From: Methylicorpusculum sp.
GTDB lineage: Bacteria > Pseudomonadota > Gammaproteobacteria > Methylococcales > Methylomonadaceae
Assembly: GCF_030651835.1 (NCBI RefSeq)
Contig: NZ_JAUSBX010000091.1
Coordinates: 1 to 39,020 of the forward strand
Direction of reading: 5' to 3'
DNA: 39,020 nucleotides
A model generated the notes under the pieces. It ran no database searches, was not told the DNA's origin, and saw nothing but the letters and a program-made list of their open reading frames with translations. Each line of letters begins with the position of its first letter. Position 1 is the stretch's first letter. Below are positions 8,535-15,442 of this stretch, piece by piece. The position numbers and the translations under genes are program-made.

Positions 8535-8855
8535 TTAAGTGGAAGGAGTTTGTGAATGACATTCTTTCCAGTCGGCATAACCACCGGCCAGACTGTAAAC
8601 GTGGGTAAAACCGAAATCGCAAAACTGGGTAGCCAGATGCTCGCTGGCATGGCCGTAATAACAATAAATCAGCACCGGATGTTCTTTGTTTCCCTTCATT
8701 AACAAACTTTCCTTCAATTGTTCATGCAGATGCATCGCGTTATCGATATGACCGGCACGATAATCTTTTAAATCACGGCAATCCAGAATGACAGGCGCAC
8801 TCGCTTCTATCAGTTTTTCCGCGTCCGCTACCTTAATCGTTTCGAATGGGTTCAT
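8535..8855 (-). CDS. single-domain rhodanese-like sulfurtransferase
   Basis: The 106-residue protein is one rhodanese domain. It has the CRDLKDYRAGHIDNAMHL entry motif (residues 26-43), the active-site loop starting at Cys65 (CYYGHASEHLA) and the closing YSLAGGYADWK. The loop and small size resemble GlpE-type thiosulfate sulfurtransferases. Its place between a molbindin operon leader and nafY suggests persulfide sulfur handling for nitrogenase metalloclusters, as proposed for nif-linked rhodaneses in Azotobacter. Spacing to the flanking genes is 6-14 bp, so it is co-transcribed. The activity is clear from motifs; the nitrogenase link is inferred from context. Confidence 0.82.
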   Translation of the reverse strand: MNPFETIKVADAEKLIEASAPVILDCRDLKDYRAGHIDNAMHLHEQLKESLLMKGNKEHPVLIYCYYGHASEHLATQFCDFGFTHVYSLAGGYADWKECHSQTPST

Positions 8856-8861
8856 AAGCCA

Positions 8862-9431
8862 TTAAACCGGTCCGACGGCGGCATCTTTCTTGACTTCAAC
8901 CGTTTGAGTCAAGGCCTCGCTGTACGAAACCACCGGTGATTTTCCAACATAGCTTTTTGCGGCATCAAATACAGTGATCACCTTATCTTCGGCCGATTGG
9001 CCTTTAAGATCGGCTTTTTCTATGTAAAGCAAATCCAGTAAGTCATTCCAAACCATGCCGTTTTTATAAGGTGTTAAATTGAAAACAACGCCTTCCAACG
9101 TGATTTGCATATCGGAAGCGATATTTTCAACAAAAAATAAAGCTAACGTTTCAGCTGTTAAAGCGGCTTTGTATTTTTCAACAAAAACGGCTAAATGTTC
9201 CAATTCGAAGAGTAAACCGTTGACGAACAAAATCTTTTCACTGTCGGCTAATAGCGCCGCATGGCGGATCACTAACTCAGGCGGCTTTTTGTCGGTAGTG
9301 GAGCCTTCGCGAAAAGCACCTTCAATTAACACGAGATCGCCACGAAAGGCACTGATGCCAGAGCTGCTTGTCTTGCCCAGTACCGAGGTCACTGTCAATA
9401 ACCCTTGATTATTATAACCATCTAATAACAT
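8862..9431 (-). CDS. unknown nif-associated protein
   Basis: The product is not recognised. The frame opens at 9485, but an ATG at 9431 is preceded by a good ribosome-binding site (GGAG, 8 nt spacing), giving 189 residues (MLLDGYNNQGLLTVTSVLGK...). It is soluble, without cysteines or a signal peptide. It appears to contain a beta-rich N-terminal part (DLVLIEGAF, ELVIRHAALL) and a helical middle (EHLAVFVEKYKAAL). The gene sits between mop and the rhodanese gene and is expected to be transcribed from the sigma-54 promoter at 9729-9743. A role in molybdenum or cofactor handling is possible from context only. Confidence 0.7.
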   Translation of the reverse strand: MLLDGYNNQGLLTVTSVLGKTSSSGISAFRGDLVLIEGAFREGSTTDKKPPELVIRHAALLADSEKILFVNGLLFELEHLAVFVEKYKAALTAETLALFFVENIASDMQITLEGVVFNLTPYKNGMVWNDLLDLLYIEKADLKGQSAEDKVITVFDAAKSYVGKSPVVSYSEALTQTVEVKKDAAVGPV

Positions 9432-9481
9432 TAATTTTTCTCCGGATTTTTTGTTAAAAATAATTAGGTAATGGCCTTGTA

Positions 9482-9691
9482 TCAATCAACCGCAAGAATC
9501 ACTTCAGTTGATTTGACCAGCGCATAAGCCGGGCTGCCGATCTGCAACTTCAAGTCATCTATCGACTTTCTGGAAACTATCGAAGTGACAATCACGTCCG
9601 GCGCTATTTCCAATGTCACTTCGGAAACAATAGTGCCGTGAGTAATCGCTATAACGGTGCCCTGCCATGTATTTCGGGTGCTTACTTTCAT
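9482..9691 (-). CDS. mop: molbindin, single TOBE/Mop domain
   Basis: The 69-residue protein is one Mop (TOBE) domain. The N-terminal STRNTWQGTVIAITHGTIVSEV is the family signature; VTSIVSRKSIDDLKLQIGSPAYALVKSTEVILA completes the fold with the typical S-x-x-S and G-S-x-x-A-x-V-K-S-T-E-V pattern. Molbindins assemble as hexamers that store molybdate in the cytoplasm. It is the first gene behind a sigma-54 promoter with NifA sites, so molybdate storage would rise when Mo-nitrogenase is made. The ATG follows AGGTCAC. The upstream extension of the next ORF overlaps it by only a few bases. Confidence 0.9.
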   Translation of the reverse strand: MKVSTRNTWQGTVIAITHGTIVSEVTLEIAPDVIVTSIVSRKSIDDLKLQIGSPAYALVKSTEVILAVD

Positions 9692-9728
9692 GAGTGACCT
9701 CTATGCGTAATAGATAACTAATGAATAA

Positions 9729-9743
9729 GCAGAGACTATGCCA
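9729..9743 (-). promoter_or_regulatory. sigma-54 (-24/-12) promoter of the mop operon
   Basis: Read on the minus strand the sequence is TGGCAT-AGTCT-CTGC, with the essential GG and GC separated by exactly 10 nt as in the RpoN consensus TGGCAC-N5-TTGC. Start of transcription would fall near 9717, giving a leader of about 26 nt before mop. Confidence 0.7.
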
Positions 9744-9935
9744 TTTAGATGGACTCTTGAGATGAGCGGCTGCAGACAATCCATACACACATCACTCCGT
9801 ATTGGATACAAAGCAATAGCTATATAAATTAGCAAGTTAAAGACATTTATCTTGCTTTAACTCGGAAATTAAAGGTTTGATAACACTGAAGAATACAAAC
9901 TTTTAACGCATTGAGAGACAAATTCCGTTTTAAAT

Positions 9936-9951
9936 TGTTGATTACAGAACA
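9936..9951. promoter_or_regulatory. NifA upstream activator site (proximal) for the mop operon
   Basis: The sequence TGT-TGATTACAGA-ACA is a perfect TGT-N10-ACA NifA site about 200 bp upstream of the -24 element. The gene-free interval 9692-10036 otherwise holds only AT-rich DNA suited to looping. Confidence 0.65.
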
Positions 9952-9978
9952 AAATACTCAAGTGATTTTTAGATGGAT

Positions 9979-9994
9979 TGTCGGTTTAACGACA
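9979..9994. promoter_or_regulatory. NifA upstream activator site (distal) for the mop operon
   Basis: The sequence TGTCG-GTTTAA-CGACA is a perfect TGT-N10-ACA with an extended palindrome. It is centred 43 bp, about four helical turns, from the proximal site, so the two would face the same side of the DNA. Confidence 0.65.
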
Positions 9995-10036
9995 TTATCA
10001 GGGTATGAAAACAGAGATGGCCGAGAAATCAGAACG

Positions 10037-11314
10037 TTATTGCTGACTTAATGCTAATTGATTCGCCAAGAGCATTAATGGATGCACGACTTTAACGCCG
10101 GCTTCGGATAAACCCGCATTAAGATGAAGTGCGCAACCGAAATTGGCACTGACCACAACATCGGGCTTTGCCTGGGCGATGCTATCCAGCTTCAACGCTT
10201 TAAGGCGATTTGCGTAATCCGGATGAGTCAGCATGTAACTTCCGGCCGATCCACAGCAAAGATGATTATCAGGCAGTGACTGAACGGATAATCCCGGAAT
10301 TTTTTCCAGCAAGACATAAACCGCGGCCTGATTTTTCAGAACATTCCGTTGACTGCACGGTTCATGAACGGCAACGGTCAAATCAGCCGGTTTCATGACC
10401 TGCTGCTCAGGCCAGTGCTGCAACAAAAAATCATTGATGTCGAAAAGCCGGGACTGAAAAAGCGGGCTAGCTTGATCATCTTGTGCATATTCGTTCAGCA
10501 TCGCCCCACAACCGGTCGCAGTAAAAACCACCGCATCGACCTCCAAGCCATTGAAGACTAACCGATTTTGATCGGCAAATAATTGCGCTTTAGCTTGCTG
10601 CCCATTATGCTGATGAATGGCACCGCAGCAGGTTTGTTCAGATGGAACAATGACATCGTAGCCGATGGCGTTGAGTAATGTGATAGCCGCATTCAAATTA
10701 TCCCTATCGAAATGTTCGGTTAAGCAACCGGTAAACAAACCGACTTTGCCTTGACACGGAAGCTGGGTGGGATAAAACGCCTCTAATTTCGTGAGTTCCG
10801 GGACTGTCGCTAAATCATCGGCCGCCGCCAGATTCAACCGGTCCAATATGCCGCTGCGTCGAATTAACGATTGCAAGCCCGTGCGGATATAGACCCGAAT
10901 AAGCGGTAACAATGCCCTACGAAGGTTTTTGATTTCAATGACAGTAAAAGCCAGTCTTGCCAAAATACTGAGCTTAAGGCCTTCACTTAACCGTGCCTGA
11001 GCTTCATCGAACAAGCGACCATAGGCCACTTGACTGGGGCATACTGTTTCACAAGCCCGGCATTGCAGGCAATTGTTTAAATGAGTCAATTCGTCCGCAT
11101 CAATAGCCGGGTCATTCAGCAGAATTTTATCTAAGGTTCTGACCCGCCCGCGCGGCGACTCTTCATAAGTCTGAAACAGGTGATACGTCGGGCACTGGCT
11201 GACACAGAGTCCGCAACGCATGCATTCGGCGGCATCAGGCAGATAAAGCCCGCCTGAGTTTTGCATTGAATCGATTGAATCGACCGTATCTTCCGATTCA
11301 AAATAATCGAACAC
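10037..11314 (-). CDS. GlcF-like (Fe-S)-binding protein with two CCG domains
   Basis: The protein (about 425 residues from a GTG at 11314, 2 nt after the previous stop; the frame is open to 11410) carries two [4Fe-4S] motifs, CMRCGLCVSQCP and CLQCRACETVCP, then two cysteine-rich CCG domains (TCCGAIHQHNG and LCCGSAGSYML). This is the architecture of glycolate oxidase GlcF, LutA and HdrD-type subunits, which pass electrons from flavoprotein partners. No GlcD or GlcE-like flavoprotein lies nearby; it is the last gene of the nifV operon. It may therefore serve electron transfer to nitrogenase or its maturation, not glycolate use. Fold and cofactor binding are confident, the role is inferred. Confidence 0.8.
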   Translation of the reverse strand: MFDYFESEDTVDSIDSMQNSGGLYLPDAAECMRCGLCVSQCPTYHLFQTYEESPRGRVRTLDKILLNDPAIDADELTHLNNCLQCRACETVCPSQVAYGRLFDEAQARLSEGLKLSILARLAFTVIEIKNLRRALLPLIRVYIRTGLQSLIRRSGILDRLNLAAADDLATVPELTKLEAFYPTQLPCQGKVGLFTGCLTEHFDRDNLNAAITLLNAIGYDVIVPSEQTCCGAIHQHNGQQAKAQLFADQNRLVFNGLEVDAVVFTATGCGAMLNEYAQDDQASPLFQSRLFDINDFLLQHWPEQQVMKPADLTVAVHEPCSQRNVLKNQAAVYVLLEKIPGLSVQSLPDNHLCCGSAGSYMLTHPDYANRLKALKLDSIAQAKPDVVVSANFGCALHLNAGLSEAGVKVVHPLMLLANQLALSQQ

Positions 11315-11316
11315 GG

Positions 11317-11763
11317 TCAGGTTTCCATTACTTTTACATAGGCGCGGCGTAATAATTCCATTTCCGCAGGGGGCCGACCACGCAGGGAGGGCAGTGTTTT
11401 TAGTAAACAATCTTTGGCTTGCATCAAGACATGGGGCGGATCTAAACGGGCAAGTCTGGCCATATATACCGTAATAATGCCGCCCGGCGTATCAATTTGC
11501 GCTTTAAAACCGGGTTCTGCTTGTAACAAATCGGCAGGTAACTCCAGCAAGTTGTTGATCGCATTGATCAGCATGGCCGGATGCAAAGCCACTTTCTGAG
11601 CGACTGCTTCGTCTTCCTCCAAGGCACTGGACAATGCAGGCAAGGGCTCAGGAAAACACACCGAACCGTTCTGATGCTGGGCAAACAAGGTCAGCGCGCT
11701 GATGTCACCCTTGTAGTAAAGCAGCAAGCGGCAATCGTTAAATTCCGATCCTGGTTCGGTCAT
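11317..11763 (-). CDS. unknown nif-operon protein
   Basis: This 148-residue protein is not recognised. The ATG at 11763 has a strong Shine-Dalgarno (AAGGAGAG) and overlaps the stop of the upstream gene (ATGA), so it is preferred over the in-frame start at 11787. The sequence looks like a small alpha/beta protein (CRLLLYYKGDISALTLFA near the start, then helical segments including HPAMLINAINNLLELPADLL). There are no metal-binding cysteine motifs. It is followed within 2 nt by the GlcF-like gene, suggesting that the two products act together. Confidence 0.7.
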   Translation of the reverse strand: MTEPGSEFNDCRLLLYYKGDISALTLFAQHQNGSVCFPEPLPALSSALEEDEAVAQKVALHPAMLINAINNLLELPADLLQAEPGFKAQIDTPGGIITVYMARLARLDPPHVLMQAKDCLLKTLPSLRGRPPAEMELLRRAYVKVMET

Positions 11764-12740
11764 GCACTCTCTCCTTGTTGATCCCATAACTGCTTAAAAC
11801 TGCTGTCCATCCGCGATAATCGGGCATTGACCCGCTCCAGATCAGATAATTGCGGAAACCGTGCCGTTTGATTTTCGCTGTACCATTGATCCATTCTCGC
11901 AGTCAGTCCGTTTCTTTCATTAAAGCAAGCAGCTATCTGATTTTTTAACCAAGCTCTATTGTTTTCAGGCGACAACGTAGCAATGCGATAACGCAGACCG
12001 TTTCCAAAAATCCTAACGCCTCCGCCTTGTTCAACGGTCCGATACAATTTTTCTGCATCAGTGATTTCTACTCCGGCCAGGTAATCGATGCCAAATTCAT
12101 AGAATTGCGGCAACCAGGGGACGCTTGGTCCCATCAGTACCGTCGTGGTATCGACTGCCAATTCGGCCAATCGCGGAAAGGTTTTGTTTGCCAGCGAACT
12201 GCCGGTGATAAATACCCAGTCAGCACCCGGTATCACAAATTCGCAGGCGCTGTCCGGCCAGTCAATTCCGGCGGGATTACGCTCTAAAACAGTTAAATCA
12301 AAATGATCACGATAAGTCTCAATGCCGGGATAATGACCTATTACGACCACTTTTTTACCTTGCAATTGCGGCAAAAAATAATCAAATACGGCCAGGTTTT
12401 GATTGTCTAAATGGCTGTCCAGCGCTATGGAATCCGGCAATGGTCGGGCATTGATGCAACAATTGATCGCCGCCATCGCGATGGTGGATTGATAAGGGTC
12501 CCAAGAGTTGATCCAGGGAGCGAGTTCGCATATGGATTTTGCTGTTAATGTTCCGGCCCAGGGCAATAAACGCGTGGAAATGCCGGGACTCATACTTAAT
12601 CCGATCGAACTTTGTTTGGTTCCATCGCTCGCTGTCTGACAAACGGTCCACACCAAACCGACAGTCAAGCGGTTGACAGGAAGGTTATCCGTACAATAAT
12701 CCAGTAACAGTTCATAGATGCGCTTGGGGTCATCCATCAC
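11760..12740 (-). CDS. DUF4213/DUF364 protein (Rossmann-like, putative metal-chelation family)
   Basis: The 326-residue protein looks like the two-part DUF4213 + DUF364 (PF13938/PF04016) family. The N-terminal part (1-110) contains VGLVWTVCQT and LAPWINSWDPYQSTIAMAAINCCINA. The C-terminal Rossmann-like part begins KKVVVIGHYPGIETYRDHFDLTVLERNP and continues WVFITGSSLANKTFPRLAEL and VLMGPSVPWLPQFYEFGIDYLAG. The family was described as putatively metal chelating; its reaction is unknown. A C-terminal helical tail (from about 280) is extra. Position inside the nifV operon suggests handling of a metal or a cofactor intermediate for nitrogenase. Family is likely, function is open. Confidence 0.72.
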   Translation of the reverse strand: MMDDPKRIYELLLDYCTDNLPVNRLTVGLVWTVCQTASDGTKQSSIGLSMSPGISTRLLPWAGTLTAKSICELAPWINSWDPYQSTIAMAAINCCINARPLPDSIALDSHLDNQNLAVFDYFLPQLQGKKVVVIGHYPGIETYRDHFDLTVLERNPAGIDWPDSACEFVIPGADWVFITGSSLANKTFPRLAELAVDTTTVLMGPSVPWLPQFYEFGIDYLAGVEITDAEKLYRTVEQGGGVRIFGNGLRYRIATLSPENNRAWLKNQIAACFNERNGLTARMDQWYSENQTARFPQLSDLERVNARLSRMDSSFKQLWDQQGESA

Positions 12741-13115
12741 TTATTCCGGCATTTCCAGTAGTTTGGGCTCTGTCTTGATAAATCCTTCTTTTCCCCAGGC
12801 ATTTATGACATCGATAAAATAGTGTTTTTTGGTCGGATGCGGTTTCAGCACATCGTATTCAGCATAGAAACTGCCGTCGCCGTGAAATTGAATTTGCCCG
12901 ATTAGCCGTTTATGCACACCGTACCAATAGCCGGCCAAATCTTCGCAGCGCGAATACGGATCGACGACCAAACGGAAATCAGCTTGCTCAAAAACAGGAA
13001 AACCTGACTCACCCAACTCTTCTAAGCCCAGTTTTTGAATGGCCTGGGTGATTTCCTGACAAATAACGTCGCCCAGTGGACGGTATTCGTTAATTTTTTG
13101 CTGAAGTGTATTCAT
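12741..13115 (-). CDS. unknown nif-operon protein
   Basis: The 124-residue protein is not recognised as a named family. It has an N-terminal amphipathic helix (TLQQKINEYRPLGDVICQEITQAI) and a beta-rich centre with aromatic residues (YSRCEDLAGYWYGVHKRLIGQIQFHGDGSFYAEYDVLKPHP). It is soluble and mildly acidic. It lies 2 nt after the second TPR-like gene and immediately before the DUF364 gene, and so belongs to the same transcript. Context alone suggests a nitrogenase accessory role. Confidence 0.72.
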   Translation of the reverse strand: MNTLQQKINEYRPLGDVICQEITQAIQKLGLEELGESGFPVFEQADFRLVVDPYSRCEDLAGYWYGVHKRLIGQIQFHGDGSFYAEYDVLKPHPTKKHYFIDVINAWGKEGFIKTEPKLLEMPE

Positions 13116-13117
13116 GG

Positions 13118-13618
13118 CTACTCAATCTCTAAGGCGGACGCTAAATCACTGATTACCGATGAACCAGCCCGGTCTTCCGGATCCAGTTCATGGAGGCAGG
13201 ACAAAATAACCCGGGCTTCAATGGCCTGTCCGCTGCGTAATTTGATAAAGGCCAGGGCTTTTAAGGAATACAGATAAAAATGGGCGACTTCGCTGGAATA
13301 CAAATCCCATGTTTCCTTTTCCCTGACCAGTCGTTTGTAATCAGAAGGAAAACGGCCTTGCCGAGCTGCTTCTTCCAACGCAGCCAGAACGGTCAATTCG
13401 GCTTCTCCCAACCGCGCCCGGTAAAAATAAAATTTGTACAATGCGAAATAAGTCTGCAGGCAATGGCTATCCAATTTCCTCGCTTCTATAAAAAGCCGCT
13501 CGGCAGTCACTGCATCGTCATGACTTGCGGTCACCGCTGCTTGCAGAATTTGGTTCACGGCTTCGGGTATATTGGGAGCAAACAGCACGCTTTCTTCAAA
13601 TAGCTGCAAAGCGGTCAT
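13118..13618 (-). CDS. TPR-like protein, paralogue of the product of 14015-14515
   Basis: The 166-residue all-helical protein contains TPR-like helices (TYFALYKFYFYRARLGEAELTVLAAL and HFYLYSLKALAFIKLRSGQA, then ILSCLHELDPEDRAGSSVI). It aligns end to end with the other 166-residue protein encoded just upstream: both share an AL-x2-FYFY/FYYY-x2-RL-x-EA motif, an LYS/LFTLK motif and a LDP/A-x-DR-x-G ending. The two genes flank the FeSI ferredoxin, which points to duplication around it. TPR-like folds usually bind partner proteins; a nitrogenase or ferredoxin partner is plausible but unproven. It begins 3 nt after the ferredoxin stop. Confidence 0.78.
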   Translation of the reverse strand: MTALQLFEESVLFAPNIPEAVNQILQAAVTASHDDAVTAERLFIEARKLDSHCLQTYFALYKFYFYRARLGEAELTVLAALEEAARQGRFPSDYKRLVREKETWDLYSSEVAHFYLYSLKALAFIKLRSGQAIEARVILSCLHELDPEDRAGSSVISDLASALEIE

Positions 13619-13621
13619 GGC

Positions 13622-13945
13622 CTACCAGACCTCGGCTGGCACGACCAGCGATGCGACGGGCGTTCCACCGAGAAGATGTTCATCAATGATCTTTTTGACA
13701 TCTTCTTTTTTGACTTTGCCGTACATCAGGCCTTCCGGATAAACCAACACACTAGGGCCTAATGTGCAGGGCCCCATGCAACCGGTATTGGTTAAGCCGA
13801 TCTTCTCAAATAAATTGCGGCTTTGAATTTCATTCATGAATTCATTCATCACTTCGGCACAACCGCTCGCTGCACAAGAGCCGCGCGGATGACCCTGGGG
13901 TCTGTTTTGGGTGCAGACAAACACATGTTTTTCCGGTCTTGGCAT
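13622..13945 (-). CDS. [2Fe-2S] thioredoxin-like ferredoxin, Shethna protein I (FeSI) type
   Basis: The 107-residue protein matches the thioredoxin-fold [2Fe-2S] ferredoxin family, in particular Azotobacter FeSI. The N-terminal block HVFVCTQNRPQGHPRGSC gives Cys11 and Cys24; TGCMGPC gives Cys56 and Cys60, the four cluster ligands. The closing HLLGGTP and PAEVW also match FeSI. In Azotobacter this ferredoxin is encoded in the nif region. It is a low-potential electron carrier in the cytoplasm, and here it lies between two paralogous TPR-like genes. A 69-bp gap separates it from the upstream gene, the largest in the operon apart from the promoter. Confidence 0.88.
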   Translation of the reverse strand: MPRPEKHVFVCTQNRPQGHPRGSCAASGCAEVMNEFMNEIQSRNLFEKIGLTNTGCMGPCTLGPSVLVYPEGLMYGKVKKEDVKKIIDEHLLGGTPVASLVVPAEVW

Positions 13946-14014
13946 GATCTCATTCCTGAAAAAAATAAAAACTATGGCAGCACAGGCTTTTACCGTGAGC
14001 GAAACAACGCGCCT

Positions 14015-14515
14015 TTAAGCCTCGGCTTGCCGGTTGATAACCAATTCCAAAAGGCCTTGGGCACCAATACGATCCTTGGCATCCAGCTCCGTCAGTTTTT
14101 CGAATATGCTCCGGCTCAAAACCAGATTATTAAGACGCATATTTAAAAAACCGATGGACTTTAATGTAAACAAATAAAGCCTGATCCGGGTCAATTGTTC
14201 GGCCGGTGCTTCGGTGATAGTCTGACGGTCCATCTGTCGCCAATCGTCTGGCAAGGTCAAACCGCCGCGGATTATGTCCAGCGCTTTTTCAGAAATCAGC
14301 AGGGCTTCAGTCAATCGGTGCTGGTAATAATAAAACCGGTTCAATGCCACCAGGACATTAAGCGATTCGGGCGCCCGTAAATAAGCCTGCAACAACGGCA
14401 ATTCCGCCCCTTGCTGACCGTAAAGCTCTGCGGCCAATCTGATTAAGCTTTGTACTTCAGCTGAATCTTCGCGTTCGAAATATAAATCCTGCGCATCGAA
14501 ATCGAGTAAATCCAT
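14015..14515 (-). CDS. TPR-like protein, first paralogue
   Basis: The 166-residue helical protein resembles the product of 13118-13618 throughout, with VALNRFYYYQHRLTEALLISEKAL corresponding to its FYFY segment and LYLFTLKSIGFLNMRL, then KLTELDAKDRIGAQGL, to the second block. The N-terminus is acidic ([17 protein letters not shown]). Its ATG shares one base with the cysE stop, so it is translationally coupled to cysE. No enzyme motif is visible. It is probably a protein-binding adaptor of the nif system; whether the two paralogues form a heterodimer is open. Confidence 0.78.
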   Translation of the reverse strand: MDLLDFDAQDLYFEREDSAEVQSLIRLAAELYGQQGAELPLLQAYLRAPESLNVLVALNRFYYYQHRLTEALLISEKALDIIRGGLTLPDDWRQMDRQTITEAPAEQLTRIRLYLFTLKSIGFLNMRLNNLVLSRSIFEKLTELDAKDRIGAQGLLELVINRQAEA

Positions 14516-15285
14516 CAGAGGCCTACCCTATCCACTTTGCTTTTCCCGGGTTCGGGACGGCAAACAGTTTCGGCATCGCAACTCACACAGGCTTCTTCGT
14601 CAATCCGTTTTTGCTGTGACTCCAGCTTATCAAGTCGCTCCAGCACACAATTAATCGCCTTGCCGACGGGGTCAGGCACCAGATGATGATCCAGGTCGAT
14701 GCCGTATTCATTGGTAATTTTCAGGCCTTTACTCTGAATCACACGACCGGGAATACCGACCACGGTACAACAATGCGGCACATCCTTGACCACTACCGAG
14801 TTAGCGCCAACCCTGACATTATTACCCAGCGTAATCGCACCCAGCACTTTAGCACCGGCGCCGATCAACACATTATTGCCCAACGTCGGATGGCGTTTAG
14901 TCTTGTTCCAGGAGGTCCCACCCAAGGTAACGCCATGATAAAGCGTGACATCGTCGCCGACTATGGTCGTCTCGCCGATCACGACGCCGGCGCCGTGATC
15001 AATGAAAAAGCGTCGGCCTATAGAGGCACCGGGATGAATGTCGACATGCGTCATCCAGCGGGTAAACGATGACAGCAGTCTTGCGGTCAAAAACCAATTT
15101 GACCGCCATAACTTATGACTGACTCGATGCAGCAACACTGCGTGGACTCCGGGATAAGCGAGTAATACTTCAATCCGGCTGCGAGCGGCAGGATCGCGAG
15201 CGAAAACGCAAGCCACATCTTCCCGCCATTGTTGCGTTAAGCTATGTTCGTAATTCATCGCATAGTCCGGAATGAAGGCTACCAT
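14515..15285 (-). CDS. cysE: serine O-acetyltransferase (nif-linked CysE/NifP)
   Basis: The 256-residue enzyme acetylates serine with acetyl-CoA, the first step of cysteine synthesis in the cytoplasm. It shows the N-terminal helical domain ([17 protein letters not shown]) and a left-handed beta-helix with hexapeptide repeats. The active-site segment is [24 protein letters not shown], with the catalytic His and Asp, and [23 protein letters not shown] follows. A nif-linked copy (NifP) boosts cysteine supply for Fe-S and FeMo-co synthesis. The C-terminus has an unusual cysteine-bearing tail ([12 protein letters not shown]) not expected in the core enzyme. The ATG overlaps the stop of the preceding small ORF (TAATG); an internal ATG at 15258 is an alternative. 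Confidence 0.9.
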   Translation of the reverse strand: MVAFIPDYAMNYEHSLTQQWREDVACVFARDPAARSRIEVLLAYPGVHAVLLHRVSHKLWRSNWFLTARLLSSFTRWMTHVDIHPGASIGRRFFIDHGAGVVIGETTIVGDDVTLYHGVTLGGTSWNKTKRHPTLGNNVLIGAGAKVLGAITLGNNVRVGANSVVVKDVPHCCTVVGIPGRVIQSKGLKITNEYGIDLDHHLVPDPVGKAINCVLERLDKLESQQKRIDEEACVSCDAETVCRPEPGKSKVDRVGL

Positions 15286-15434
15286 TACACCAGGCTCCAG
15301 GTCGTTTTTCCGGGTACCGGTGTACCGGGAATCCTGAAAAATGAACCTGGAAAATCATCATCGCCATCAAGAAAATCTATCGTTTGATGCTCAACTTCTT
15401 CCTCGGTTCGCTCTTGTTCGCGGTCCTCGTTCAT
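15285..15434 (-). CDS. small acidic protein (49 aa) between nifV and cysE
   Basis: The ORF begins [17 protein letters not shown] and ends in TTWSLV. The first half is strongly charged and acidic, with a DGDDDF patch; the second half is rich in Gly and Pro ([11 protein letters not shown]). A GAGGTG Shine-Dalgarno lies 4 nt before the ATG, and its TAA overlaps the cysE ATG (TAATG), the typical layout of a translated coupled gene. It starts only 8 nt after the nifV stop. No family was recognised. Confidence 0.62.
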   Translation of the reverse strand: MNEDREQERTEEEVEHQTIDFLDGDDDFPGSFFRIPGTPVPGKTTWSLV

Positions 15435-15442
15435 GACACACC

